A stretch of 64,000 bases of DNA, from contig NZ_JAUSVX010000004.1 in the NCBI RefSeq assembly GCF_030814995.1, positions 372,001 through 436,000 of the forward strand, in the 5' to 3' direction. The DNA is from Labrys wisconsinensis (lineage in GTDB: Bacteria > Pseudomonadota > Alphaproteobacteria > Rhizobiales > Labraceae). The translations under genes and the position numbers were made by a program. Positions 45,440-53,935 of the stretch are shown here, one piece after another. The stretch's first letter is position 1. Each line of letters starts with the position of its first letter. The notes beneath the pieces were generated by a model. That model was not told where the DNA came from. It worked only from the letters and a program-made list of their open reading frames with translations, and searched no databases.

Positions 45440-46372
45440 TCACGCGGTCACGGAACCCGCGGGCTTGCCCGCGGCGGCGCGGGCGAGGGCGAAGTCCCAG
45501 TCGACCTGCCAGAACGGCCGGCCGAAGCCGCTCTGCGCCACGGCCGCGGGATCCTCGACCTTGCGGAAGTCGGCGATCAGCGACTCCTTGACGCCGAACA
45601 CCGCATCTTCCGAGAGATAGGGGCAATCGGGCGTGAAGATATGGGTGATCACCGGATCGTAGCCCGGCACGGTGACGATGAAGTGGAGATGCGCCGCCCG
45701 GTTGGGATGGCGGCCGAGCGCCGCCAGCATCTTGCCCACCGGCCCGTCGTCGGGGATCGGGTAGTAGCGCGGCTTGGACGAGCGGAACCAGTAGCGCCCC
45801 TCCGCGTCGCTGGTGAAGACGCCGCGCAGGTTGAAGTCCGGCTGCACGCCCTTCTGCTGCACGTCGTAGAAGCCGTCCTCATTGGTCTGCCACACGTCGA
45901 TCGTCGCGCCGGCGATCGGGTGCCCTTCGGTGTCGAGCACGCGCCCCCGCACGATCGCCGGCTCGCCCTTGCCGTCGAGGCAGATGTTGGCGCCGTGCTC
46001 GTAGCGCGGCGCGTCGGCGACGTAGAAGGGCCCGAGGATGGTGTTCTCGGTCGCGCCGCTCGGGCGGCGATGGTTGATCGAATCGACCAGCATGGAGACG
46101 CCGAGCGTGTCCGACAGCAGGATGAATTCCTGCCGCCATTGCGTGCACATGTGGCCGGTCTCGGTGAGGAACTTGATGGCGGCCAGCCATTCCTCGTGCG
46201 TCGGCTCGATCTCCTTGACGGCCGCGTGCAGATGCTTGACCACCGCGGTCATGACCTGCCGCAGGCGCGGCGTGACGTCGGGCCCCATGCGGGCATTGAC
46301 CACCGCTTCTGAGGTCTCCTCCTCGAAATAGGGGTATTTCTGGAATTGCCGGTGGGGCTTCACCTCGGTCAT
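45440..46372 (-). CDS. Intradiol ring-cleavage dioxygenase, probably hydroxyquinol 1,2-dioxygenase
   Basis: 310 residues, with the N-terminal helical dimerisation region and the beta-sandwich core. Iron ligands by alignment: Y169 (DGFYD), Y204 (PRYYPIP), H228 and H230 (AHLHF). It splits the ring of a 1,2-diol between the hydroxyls. Hydroxyquinol rather than catechol is favoured because the next gene upstream encodes maleylacetate reductase, which handles the product of hydroxyquinol cleavage. 84 bp downstream of that gene. Confidence 0.82.
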   Translation of the reverse strand: MTEVKPHRQFQKYPYFEEETSEAVVNARMGPDVTPRLRQVMTAVVKHLHAAVKEIEPTHEEWLAAIKFLTETGHMCTQWRQEFILLSDTLGVSMLVDSINHRRPSGATENTILGPFYVADAPRYEHGANICLDGKGEPAIVRGRVLDTEGHPIAGATIDVWQTNEDGFYDVQQKGVQPDFNLRGVFTSDAEGRYWFRSSKPRYYPIPDDGPVGKMLAALGRHPNRAAHLHFIVTVPGYDPVITHIFTPDCPYLSEDAVFGVKESLIADFRKVEDPAAVAQSGFGRPFWQVDWDFALARAAAGKPAGSVTA

Positions 46373-46456
46373 CGGCCGTCTCCTTGCTTGTTCTTGTGGT
46401 CTCGCCGGGCACTCGGAGCCTTCCGACGCCGCATCCCCGCGAGCCGTGCCGCGCTT

Positions 46457-47518
46457 CTAGGCGCGCGGCGGCTCGCCGGCATAGGCGCGCGCGATCAGGT
46501 CGCGCAGGGCCGTGCGGTCGAGCGGGCGCGGGTTCCAGTAGGGGTTCTTCATGGCGCTGTCGGCGGCGGCCTCGATGCCGCTCTCCGGCATGCCGAGATC
46601 GCGCAGGGCGAGCGGCGCGCCGAGGCGGGCGGCGAGGTCGTAGAGGCCCGGCGCCGCCTCCGCGGCGCCGAGCGCCTCGGCGATCGCGCCCATCGCTTCC
46701 GGCGCCGCCGGGGCATTGTAGGCGGTCGCGTGCGGCAGCACGGCCGTATGGGTCTCGGCATGCGGCAGGTCGAAGGCGCCGCCGAGCGTATGGCAGAGCT
46801 TGTGGTGCAGCGCCATGCCGACGGCGCCGAGGCAGGTGCCGCAGAGCCAGGCGCCGTAGAGCGCGTCGGAGCGTGCCTCCGCATCGTGCGGCGTCTCGAC
46901 GATGCGCGGCAGGGCGCGGGCCAGCGCCCGGATGCCTTCGGCCGCCATCATGGCGATGATCGGGTTGCGGTCCTGCGCATAGAGCGCCTCGACCGCATGG
47001 GCGATGGCGTTCATGCCGCTTACGGCCGAGAGATGGGGCGGCAGCGACAGGGTGAGGTCCACGTCGTAGATGACCACTTCGGGGAGCACCCTGGGGCTCT
47101 TCTGCGTCGTCTTCACGCCGCCCTGGGTCTCGCCGAGGATCGGCGTCATCTCCGAGCCCGCATAGGTCGTCGGCGCGACGATCTGGGGCAGGTCGGTCCG
47201 GAGCGCGATGGCCTTGGCGAGCCCGGTGGTCGAGCCGCCGCCGACCGCCACCAGCCCGTCGATCCGCTCGGCCGCCACGTGACGCATGGCCGCCTCGGTG
47301 ACGCCGACCGGCGTGTGCATGGTGGCGCCGGCGAACACTCCGGCGGCGCGCGTCCCGATGCGCCCGGCCAGCGCGCCGGCTTCGGCCTCCTGCTGCGGTG
47401 TCGACAGCACGAGCACCCGCTCGAGGCCGAGCCGCTCGACCTCGGCCGGCAGCCGGGCGAGCGTTCCCGATCCGAAGATGACGCGCGCCGGATGGGCGGA
47501 ATAGATGAAGGGCTGCAT
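46457..47518 (-). CDS. Maleylacetate reductase (iron-containing alcohol dehydrogenase family)
   Basis: 353 residues. VIFGSGTLARLP start, nucleotide motif AVGGGSTTGLAKA, PTTYAGSEMTPILGET and the metal-site region SGMNAIAHAVEALYA and HHKLCHTLGG. It reduces maleylacetate to 3-oxoadipate with NAD(P)H. First gene of the minus-strand operon with the dioxygenase and the fusion regulator; divergent from the IclR gene across operator 47579-47614. Confidence 0.86.
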   Translation of the reverse strand: MQPFIYSAHPARVIFGSGTLARLPAEVERLGLERVLVLSTPQQEAEAGALAGRIGTRAAGVFAGATMHTPVGVTEAAMRHVAAERIDGLVAVGGGSTTGLAKAIALRTDLPQIVAPTTYAGSEMTPILGETQGGVKTTQKSPRVLPEVVIYDVDLTLSLPPHLSAVSGMNAIAHAVEALYAQDRNPIIAMMAAEGIRALARALPRIVETPHDAEARSDALYGAWLCGTCLGAVGMALHHKLCHTLGGAFDLPHAETHTAVLPHATAYNAPAAPEAMGAIAEALGAAEAAPGLYDLAARLGAPLALRDLGMPESGIEAAADSAMKNPYWNPRPLDRTALRDLIARAYAGEPPRA

Positions 47519-47578
47519 CGCTCGTCGCCTCCGATCCGGTTTCCCCGCGCAAACCGCCTCGACTTGACGCGGCCAAAA

Positions 47579-47614
47579 TGTTCAATTATCGAACAATATT
47601 GTATTATCGCACAG
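47579..47614. promoter_or_regulatory. IclR-type operator, copy 1
   Basis: A 36-bp block aligned without gaps to 48494-48529. Both begin TGTTC(A/G)ATTATCGAAC (a 15-bp palindrome) and end TTATCGCACA. It lies between the divergent maleylacetate reductase and IclR genes. Palindrome plus downstream half-site is the arrangement known for PcaR/PobR-like IclR regulators. Confidence 0.68.
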
Positions 47615-47675
47615 TTGAGCACCGGGATGGCCGGGCGTCAACTTTTTCGTGCCGCGTCCGGCTTCGAGGTCCGCC

Positions 47676-48440
47676 ATGAGCGACGAACGTCCCGGAGACA
47701 TGATGGGAGGCTTCGCCAAGGGCCTCTCGGTGCTCGGCGCCTTCGGCCAGGGCCATGAGCGCCTGACCATCGCGGCGGCGGCGCGGCTGGCCGGGCTCGA
47801 CCGGGCGACGACGCGCCGCTGCCTGATCACGCTGCAGCGGCTCGGCTTCGCCACCTTCGACGGCAAGTGCTACGCCCTCACGGCGCGGGTCCTGACGCTC
47901 GGCCATGCCTATCTCGCCTCGACGCCGCTGCCGGAGCAGCTGCAGCCCTTTCTCGACCGGCTCGCGGGCACGATTCAGGAATCCTGCTCCTGCTCGATCC
48001 TCGACGGCACCCATATCGTCTACATCGCCCGGGCGGCCCAGCGCCGCGTCATGTCGATCAGCCTGGGTGTCGGCAGCAGGCTTCCCGCCTATTGCTCCTC
48101 CATGGGGCGGGTGCTGCTCGCCGCGATGACGGACGAGGAAGCCCTGGCGCTGATCGACCGCTCGGACCTGCAGGCGCTCACGGCGCGGACCCTGACGAAG
48201 CGGGAGGACCTCGCCACCGAGATCGCCAGGGTGCGGCGCGAGGGCTATTGCATCGTCGACGAGGAGCTCGAGATCGGGCTTCGCTCCTTGGCCGTTCCCA
48301 TCCGCAGCCGGTCCGGCCGCGTGGTGGCGGCGCTGAACACCGGCGTGCAGACGAGCCGCGTCGGCCTGGACCGCCTGCGCGCCGAGTTCCTGCCGAACCT
48401 GCTCGAGGTCCAGGCCCAGCTCGCGGCCGTCATCGCCTGA
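47676..48440 (+). CDS. IclR-family regulator (PcaR/PobR-like)
   Basis: 254 residues from the ATG at 47676 after GAGGT. N-terminal winged helix (LTIAAAARLAGLDRATTRRC) and C-terminal effector domain (QESCSCSILDGTHIVYIARA, YCSSMGRVLLA, GLRSLAVPIRSRSGRVVAAL). PcaR-type members respond to 3-oxoadipate and activate pca genes. It stands between the dioxygenase operon and the pcaIJF genes and has a matching operator in front of each. Confidence 0.87.
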   Translation: MSDERPGDMMGGFAKGLSVLGAFGQGHERLTIAAAARLAGLDRATTRRCLITLQRLGFATFDGKCYALTARVLTLGHAYLASTPLPEQLQPFLDRLAGTIQESCSCSILDGTHIVYIARAAQRRVMSISLGVGSRLPAYCSSMGRVLLAAMTDEEALALIDRSDLQALTARTLTKREDLATEIARVRREGYCIVDEELEIGLRSLAVPIRSRSGRVVAALNTGVQTSRVGLDRLRAEFLPNLLEVQAQLAAVIA

Positions 48441-48493
48441 CCCCTGCGAGCCATCGCTCCCGACGCGAGGCTTCGCCTGACTCGGCCATACTT

Positions 48494-48529
48494 TGTTCGA
48501 TTATCGAACGAAGATTTTTTATCGCACAA
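48494..48529. promoter_or_regulatory. IclR-type operator, copy 2, before pcaI
   Basis: Contains GTTCGATTATCGAAC (48495-48509), a perfect 15-bp palindrome, and TTATCGCACA downstream, as in copy 1. It lies 84 bp before the CoA-transferase start. Confidence 0.7.
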
Positions 48530-48613
48530 ATTTCTTGTCGTCGCGGCGATTGCGCCGTATTCCTCGCGAGGCACCGCACGCACCAAGACCAAGGCGCCGG
48601 TGAGGAGGTGGGG

Positions 48614-49336
48614 ATGGACAAGACGATCGCCAGCCTGGCGGAGGCCGTCGCCGGCATCGAGGACGCGAGCACGGTGATGATCGGCGGCTTCGGCGGCTCC
48701 GGCGCTCCGATCGAGCTGATCCATGCCCTGATCGACCGTTTCACGCGGACGGGCAGCCCGGGGGGGCTGACCGTCGTCAACAACAATGCCGGCAATGGCA
48801 GGGTCGGCCTCGCCGCGATGATCGAGCTCGGCATGGTGGCCAAGCTGATCTGCTCCTTCCCGCGTTCCGCCGATCCCCGCGCCTTTGCCGAGAAATATCA
48901 GGCCGGCGCGATCGCCCTGGAGCTGGTGCCGCAGGGCACGCTGGCCGAGCGCATCCGGGCCGGCGGGGCCGGCATTCCGGCCTTCTACACCCCGACCTCC
49001 TACGGCACCGAGCTGGCGGCGGGAAAGCCGACGGCGGAATTCGACGGCAGGCCCTATGTGCAGGAGCGCTGGCTCAAGGCCGATGTCGCCCTGGTCAAGG
49101 CGCATGTCGGCGACCGGCTCGGCAACCTCATCTACAACAAGGCGGCGCGCAATTTCGGCCCGCTGATGTGCATGGCCGCCCGCAGCGCCATCGTCCAGGT
49201 TTCCCGGATCGTGCCGCCCGGCGGGATCGACCCCGAGCACGTCGTCACGCCGGGTATCTTCGTCGACAAGCTGGTCGAAGTGTCCGAGCCGCAGCAGGAA
49301 GAGCTGCTCAACCGCGCCGGAGCGAGCTATCCATGA
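48614..49336 (+). CDS. pcaI: 3-oxoadipate CoA-transferase subunit A
   Basis: 240 residues. CoA-transferase subunit A features: VMIGGFGGSGAPIELIHALI, NNNAGNGRVGLAAMI and PTSYGTELAAGKPTAEFDGR. With subunit B it moves CoA from succinyl-CoA to 3-oxoadipate. GGAGGTGGGG precedes the ATG. Downstream of IclR operator copy 2; overlaps pcaJ by ATGA. Confidence 0.9.
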   Translation: MDKTIASLAEAVAGIEDASTVMIGGFGGSGAPIELIHALIDRFTRTGSPGGLTVVNNNAGNGRVGLAAMIELGMVAKLICSFPRSADPRAFAEKYQAGAIALELVPQGTLAERIRAGGAGIPAFYTPTSYGTELAAGKPTAEFDGRPYVQERWLKADVALVKAHVGDRLGNLIYNKAARNFGPLMCMAARSAIVQVSRIVPPGGIDPEHVVTPGIFVDKLVEVSEPQQEELLNRAGASYP

Positions 49337-50022
49337 GCGACATCATCGTCGAGGACATCAAGCTGTCCAACGCCCAGATCGCCTGGCGCGCGGCGCAGGA
49401 CATCGCCGACGGCGCCTATGTCAATCTCGGCATCGGCTTTCCCGAAATGGTCGCCCGCTATCAGCCGCCCGGGCGCCAGGCCATCTTCCACACCGAGAAC
49501 GGCATCCTCGACTTCGGCGAGTCCCCGCCGCCGGGCGAGGAGGACTGGGACCTGATCAACGCCGGCAAGAAGGCGGTGACGCTGCGCCCGGGCGCCTCCT
49601 TCTTCCATCATGCCGACAGCTTCGCCATGGTCCGGGGCGGCCATCTCGACGTGGCGATCCTCGGCGCCTATCAGGTCGCCGAGACCGGCGATCTCGCCAA
49701 TTGGAGCGTCGGCGCCAAGGGCGTGCCGGCGGTCGGCGGGGCGATGGACCTGGTGCACGGCGCCAGGCGCGTGGCTGTCGTCACCGAGCACGTCACCAAG
49801 ACCGGCGAGCCGAAGCTCGTCGAGCGCTGCAGCCTGCCGCTCACCGGCGTCGGCTGCGTGACGCGCATCTATTCCAGCCTGGCCGTGATCGACATCGAGC
49901 GCGGCCGCTTCGTGCTGCGCGAGAAGCTGGCGTCGATGAGCCTTCCCCGGCTGCAGGCCCTGACCGGGGCCGAGCTCGTCGTCGACGGGCCCGTGGCCGA
50001 TCTGACCGTGCCCGACCTCTGA
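49333..50022 (+). CDS. pcaJ: 3-oxoadipate CoA-transferase subunit B
   Basis: 229 residues. Contains the catalytic-glutamate motif HTENGILDFGESPP near residues 53-66, VNLGIGFPEMVA and GAKGVPAVGGAMDLVHGAR. Forms the heteromeric transferase with the preceding gene's product; the ATGA overlap ensures equal translation. Confidence 0.9.
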   Translation: MSDIIVEDIKLSNAQIAWRAAQDIADGAYVNLGIGFPEMVARYQPPGRQAIFHTENGILDFGESPPPGEEDWDLINAGKKAVTLRPGASFFHHADSFAMVRGGHLDVAILGAYQVAETGDLANWSVGAKGVPAVGGAMDLVHGARRVAVVTEHVTKTGEPKLVERCSLPLTGVGCVTRIYSSLAVIDIERGRFVLREKLASMSLPRLQALTGAELVVDGPVADLTVPDL

Positions 50023-50033
50023 AGGAGCGACCC

Positions 50034-51236
50034 ATGCCGGAGGCCTTCATCTGCGATTACGTCCGCACGCCGATCGGCCGCTTCGGCGGCGCTCTCTCGG
50101 CCGTGCGCGCCGACGATCTCGGCGCGGTGCCCCTCGCCGCGCTCATGGCCAGGAATCCCGCCGTGGACTGGGGGGCCGTCGACGACGTGATCCTCGGCTG
50201 CGCCAACCAGGCGGGCGAGGACAATCGCAACGTCGCCCGCATGTCGCTGCTGCTGGCCGGCCTGCCGGTCGGGGTGACCGGCACGACGATCAATCGGCTG
50301 TGCGGCTCCGGCATGGACGCCGTGATCGCAGCGGCCCGCGCCATCCGGGCGGGCGAGGCCGGGCTCATGATCGCCGGCGGGGTGGAGTCGATGTCGCGCG
50401 CGCCGTTCGTCCTCCCCAAGGCCGATGCCGCCTTCTCCCGCAATGCCGAGATCCACGACACGACCATCGGCTGGCGCTTCGTCAACCCGCTGATGAAGGC
50501 GCAGTACGGCGTCGATTCGATGCCGGAGACCGGTGAGAACGTGGCCGAGGACTTCGCCGTCAGCCGCGCCGACCAGGATGCCTTCGCGCTACGCTCGCAG
50601 GTCAAGGCCGCGGCCGCGCAGGCGAGCGGGCGGCTGGCGCGCGAGATCACGCCGGTGACGATCCCTCAGCGCAAGGGCGATCCGCTGGTGGTGGATCGCG
50701 ACGAGCATCCCCGCGCGACCACGCTGGAGGCCCTGGCCAGGCTGCCGACGCCGTTCCGCAAGGGCGGCACGGTGACGGCGGGCAATGCCTCCGGCGTCAA
50801 CGACGGAGCGGCCGCCCTGCTGCTCGCCGGCGAAGCCGCCGTGGCCAGGCACGGCCTGCGGCCGCTCGCCCGCGTTCTCGGCGGGGCGACGGCCGGTGTT
50901 CCGCCGCGGATCATGGGCATCGGCCCGGCGCCGGCCTCGAAGAAGCTGATGGCGCGGCTCGGGCTGACGGCAGCGGATTTCGACGTGATCGAGCTCAACG
51001 AGGCCTTCGCCAGCCAGGGGCTCGCGACGCTGCGCGACCTCGGCATCGCCGACGACGATGCCCGGGTCAACCCGAACGGCGGCGCCATCGCGCTCGGCCA
51101 TCCCCTCGGCATGTCCGGGGCGCGTCTCACCGGCACCGCCGCGCTCGAGCTCACCCTGAACGGCGGCCGGCGGTCGCTCTCGACCATGTGCATCGGCGTC
51201 GGCCAGGGCATCGCCATCGCCCTGGAGCGGGCCTGA
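50034..51236 (+). CDS. pcaF: 3-oxoadipyl-CoA thiolase
   Basis: 400 residues. Thiolase motifs: nucleophilic Cys in NRLCGSGMDAVI, NEAFASQGLA, the His in NGGAIALGHPLGMSGAR and the second Cys in STMCIGVGQG. Cleaves 3-oxoadipyl-CoA to succinyl-CoA and acetyl-CoA, closing the hydroxyquinol route. AAGGAG upstream of the ATG, 11 bp after pcaJ. Confidence 0.9.
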   Translation: MPEAFICDYVRTPIGRFGGALSAVRADDLGAVPLAALMARNPAVDWGAVDDVILGCANQAGEDNRNVARMSLLLAGLPVGVTGTTINRLCGSGMDAVIAAARAIRAGEAGLMIAGGVESMSRAPFVLPKADAAFSRNAEIHDTTIGWRFVNPLMKAQYGVDSMPETGENVAEDFAVSRADQDAFALRSQVKAAAAQASGRLAREITPVTIPQRKGDPLVVDRDEHPRATTLEALARLPTPFRKGGTVTAGNASGVNDGAAALLLAGEAAVARHGLRPLARVLGGATAGVPPRIMGIGPAPASKKLMARLGLTAADFDVIELNEAFASQGLATLRDLGIADDDARVNPNGGAIALGHPLGMSGARLTGTAALELTLNGGRRSLSTMCIGVGQGIAIALERA

Positions 51237-51345
51237 GGCTTCCCAAGCGCCGGCCGAGCGTCAACCCTCGCGACTGCGCGGGAAGCATCATCCGCGCCAG
51301 ATCCGCGCCCGAGGCCATATCGGCGGCCCGCCGAGGCGTGCCCTC

Positions 51346-51380
51346 GGACAATCTGTCCACGTCGGTTGGACAAATTGTCC
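51346..51380. promoter_or_regulatory. Two GGACA-N3-TGTCC palindromes before the molybdopterin oxidoreductase gene
   Basis: GGACAATCTGTCC at 51346-51358 and GGACAAATTGTCC at 51368-51380, centres 22 bp apart. The second is identical to the first of three copies before dnaK. They lie 63 to 98 bp upstream of the ATG. A -35-like TTGGAC overlaps the second copy, and no convincing -24/-12 promoter follows. Confidence 0.65.
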
Positions 51381-51443
51381 ATCGATTTCAATAAGATATC
51401 ATGATCTATTGGGTCCGGGACAGCTTCACGGGAGCGCTCGGAC

Positions 51444-53711
51444 ATGACGGACGGCAAGCCCCGCTATCAGACATACAACCATCCGGCCGGCGGCTGGGGC
51501 GCCGCCGCCGCAACCGCGAAGGTGCTCTTCGAGCAGAGCGTCATCACCAAGGGGTCCCGCGCCCTCCTGGCGATGAACCAGCCCGGCGGCTTCAAGTGCC
51601 CGAGCTGCGCCTTTCCCGATCCGGATCATCGGCAGACGCTCGAGTTCTGCGAGAACGGCGCCAAGGCGCTGGCGTTCGAGGCGACCAAGCGCAGGGTCAC
51701 CCGCGCGTTCTTCCAGGCCCACACCGTGTCCGAGCTGATGGCGCAGTCCGACCATTGGCTCGAGATGCAGGGCCGGCTCACCGAGCCGATGCGCTACGAC
51801 GCCGCCTCCGATCGCTATGTCCCCTGCGACTGGGACGCGGCCTTCGCCCTGATCGGCGCCCATCTGCGGGCGCTGGAGAGCCCGCATCAGGCGGAGTTCT
51901 ACACGTCGGGCCGCACGCCCAACGAGGCCGCGTTCCTGTACGCCATCTTCGTCCGGGAGTTCGGCACCAACAACTTCCCGGACTGCTCGAACATGTGCCA
52001 CGAGCCGACCAGCCGCGGCCTGCCGCCCGCCATCGGGGTGGGGAAGGGCACGGTGGTCATGGAGGATTTCGAGCACGCCGAAGCCATCTTCGTCATCGGC
52101 CAGAACACCGGCACCAACTCGCCGCGGATGATGACCAATCTCGTCGAAGCCCGGCGGCGCGGCGTGCCGATCGTGGCGGTCAATCCGATGCCGGAGCGGG
52201 CCCTCATCCGCTTCACCGAGCCGCAGGACGTGGTGCAGATGGCGACCTTCGGCTCGGTGCCGATCGCCAGCGAGTTCGTCCATATCCGCATCGGCGGGGA
52301 CCTCGCCCTGTTCAAGGGCATGATGAAGGTGATGTTCGAGCGCGAGGCGCAGGGGGAGAGCATCATCGATCACGATTTTCTCGGCCGGCACACGGTCGGG
52401 TTCGAGGCCGTCCGCGACGACGTCCTGGCGCAGGCCTGGTCGGACATCGTCGAGGCGTCGGGCCTGGCGGAGGATCAGATCCGGCGTGTCGTCGACATCT
52501 ATATCCGCTCGCGCGCGACGATGATCTGCTACGGCATGGGCCTGACCCAGCATCAGGAGGGCTCGCGCCTCCTGCAGCAGGTGGTCAATCTGCTGCTGCT
52601 GCGCGGCAATTTCGGCAAGCCCGGCGCCGGCATCGCGCCCATTCGCGGCCATTCCAACGTCCAGGGAGACCGGACGGTCGGCATCGACGAGCAGCCGCCG
52701 CAGGACTATCTCGACCGGGTGCGTGATGTCTTCGGCTTCGAGCCGCCGCGCGAGCCCGGCCATCACACCGTCGAGACCCTGGAGGCGATGGAGGCCGGCA
52801 CCGCCAGGGTGTTCATCGGCATGGGCGGCAATTTCGTGCGCGCCGTCCCCGATACCGAGCGCTCCTATGCCGCCATGCGCAAGCTGGACCTGACCGTCGG
52901 CATCACCACGAAGCTGAACCGGGGCCACCTCGTGCACGGCCGCGACGCCCTCATCCTGCCGGTGATCTCCCGGTCCGAGGTCATCCGCACGGCGGCCGGC
53001 GAGCAGTTCGTCACGATCGAGGATTCGATGTCGAAGGTGACGGCGTCCCGCGGCGTGCTGGCCCCGGCCAGCCCGCACCTCCTGCCGGAGGTGGAGATCG
53101 TCTGCCGGATGGCGCTCGCGACCCTTCCCGACAGCAAGGTGTCGTGGGCGAGCTACATCCACGACTACGATCTCATTCGCGACAAGATCGCGGCGGTCTA
53201 TCCCGACATCTATCGCGGCTTCTCGGAACGGATCAAGGCGCCGCAGGGCTTTCACCTCGACGTGCCGCCCCGGCGCCTGGTCTGGCCGACGCACAACGGC
53301 AAGGCCAATTTCCTGCTCCTGCCCGGCCTGGCAGTGAACGTTCCGGTCGCCGACCCGTCCATGCTGCGGCTGGCCACGGTGCGCTCGCACGACCAGTTCA
53401 ACACGACGATCTACAGCAACAACGACCGCTATCGCGGCGTCTACAACGATCGCATGGTGCTGTTCATGAACGCCGAAGATCGGGCCGCGAGGGGACTGGA
53501 CTCCGGATCCAGCATCGCGCTCGAGACGATCACCGACGATGGCGTGCGGCGCCGCGTGGACGGGCTGACGGTCCTGGACTATCCGATGCCGCGGGGCGCG
53601 GTCGCCGGATACTATCCCGAGTTGAACCCGCTCCTGCCGCTCGAATATTTCGACAGGATCAGCGGCACCCCTGCCGCCAAGTCCATCCCGGTCCGCGTCG
53701 TCGCTGTCTAG
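51444..53711 (+). CDS. FdhF/YdeP-family molybdopterin oxidoreductase
   Basis: 755 residues. N-terminal CPSCAFPDPDH fits the YdeP branch, in which the usual four-Cys iron-sulfur motif is reduced. The molybdopterin domain includes YTSGRTPNEAAFLYAIFVRE, NMCHEPTSRG, FVIGQNTGTNSPRMMTNL and GHSNVQGDRTVG; a dinucleotide-binding beta-barrel ends the protein (RSHDQFNTTIYSNNDRYRG). No twin-arginine signal, so cytoplasmic. Related E. coli YdeP takes part in acid resistance; the true substrate of the family is unknown. Followed by genes for a quinol oxidase, which may take its electrons. Confidence 0.82.
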   Translation: MTDGKPRYQTYNHPAGGWGAAAATAKVLFEQSVITKGSRALLAMNQPGGFKCPSCAFPDPDHRQTLEFCENGAKALAFEATKRRVTRAFFQAHTVSELMAQSDHWLEMQGRLTEPMRYDAASDRYVPCDWDAAFALIGAHLRALESPHQAEFYTSGRTPNEAAFLYAIFVREFGTNNFPDCSNMCHEPTSRGLPPAIGVGKGTVVMEDFEHAEAIFVIGQNTGTNSPRMMTNLVEARRRGVPIVAVNPMPERALIRFTEPQDVVQMATFGSVPIASEFVHIRIGGDLALFKGMMKVMFEREAQGESIIDHDFLGRHTVGFEAVRDDVLAQAWSDIVEASGLAEDQIRRVVDIYIRSRATMICYGMGLTQHQEGSRLLQQVVNLLLLRGNFGKPGAGIAPIRGHSNVQGDRTVGIDEQPPQDYLDRVRDVFGFEPPREPGHHTVETLEAMEAGTARVFIGMGGNFVRAVPDTERSYAAMRKLDLTVGITTKLNRGHLVHGRDALILPVISRSEVIRTAAGEQFVTIEDSMSKVTASRGVLAPASPHLLPEVEIVCRMALATLPDSKVSWASYIHDYDLIRDKIAAVYPDIYRGFSERIKAPQGFHLDVPPRRLVWPTHNGKANFLLLPGLAVNVPVADPSMLRLATVRSHDQFNTTIYSNNDRYRGVYNDRMVLFMNAEDRAARGLDSGSSIALETITDDGVRRRVDGLTVLDYPMPRGAVAGYYPELNPLLPLEYFDRISGTPAAKSIPVRVVAV

Positions 53712-53859
53712 AGGCGGTCATGGACCGCGGATAGCGTCGCGATCGGACGATCCTGGCGGAGGGCCGGCGGGGACGCAGGTCCCGGCAACGCCGTGCCTCC
53801 CATCCGGCAGGTCTTGACTCCATCCGAACGCGATCTCCATGGTCCGTGACTGCCTCTAG
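53708..53859. repeat. 152-bp element with 19-bp imperfect terminal inverted repeats
   Basis: Left arm CTAGAGGCGGTCATGGACC (53708-53726) and right arm GGTCCGTGACTGCCTCTAG (53841-53859) pair at 17 of 19 positions. The left arm contains the stop codon of the molybdopterin gene. The inner flanks are partly complementary as well. It may be a miniature inverted-repeat element or a long hairpin separating the oxidoreductase and cytochrome genes. Confidence 0.55.
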
Positions 53860-53935
53860 GTGAGCCCGGCCGGGCGGCGATCCCGGCCTGGCACGACGTC
53901 GAAGACGATTTCGGCTCTGCAGGGAGGGTGGGACG

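Noticed and set aside
51410-51424. Possible sigma-54 promoter before the molybdopterin gene (GG-N10-GC)
   Set aside because: Only the invariant GG and GC are present; the remaining consensus positions fit poorly and the element is only 20 bp from the ATG.
53888-53903. Possible sigma-54 promoter before cydA (TGGCACGACG...)
   Set aside because: The -24 half is good, but the -12 position reads CGAA instead of TTGC, so it does not meet the consensus.
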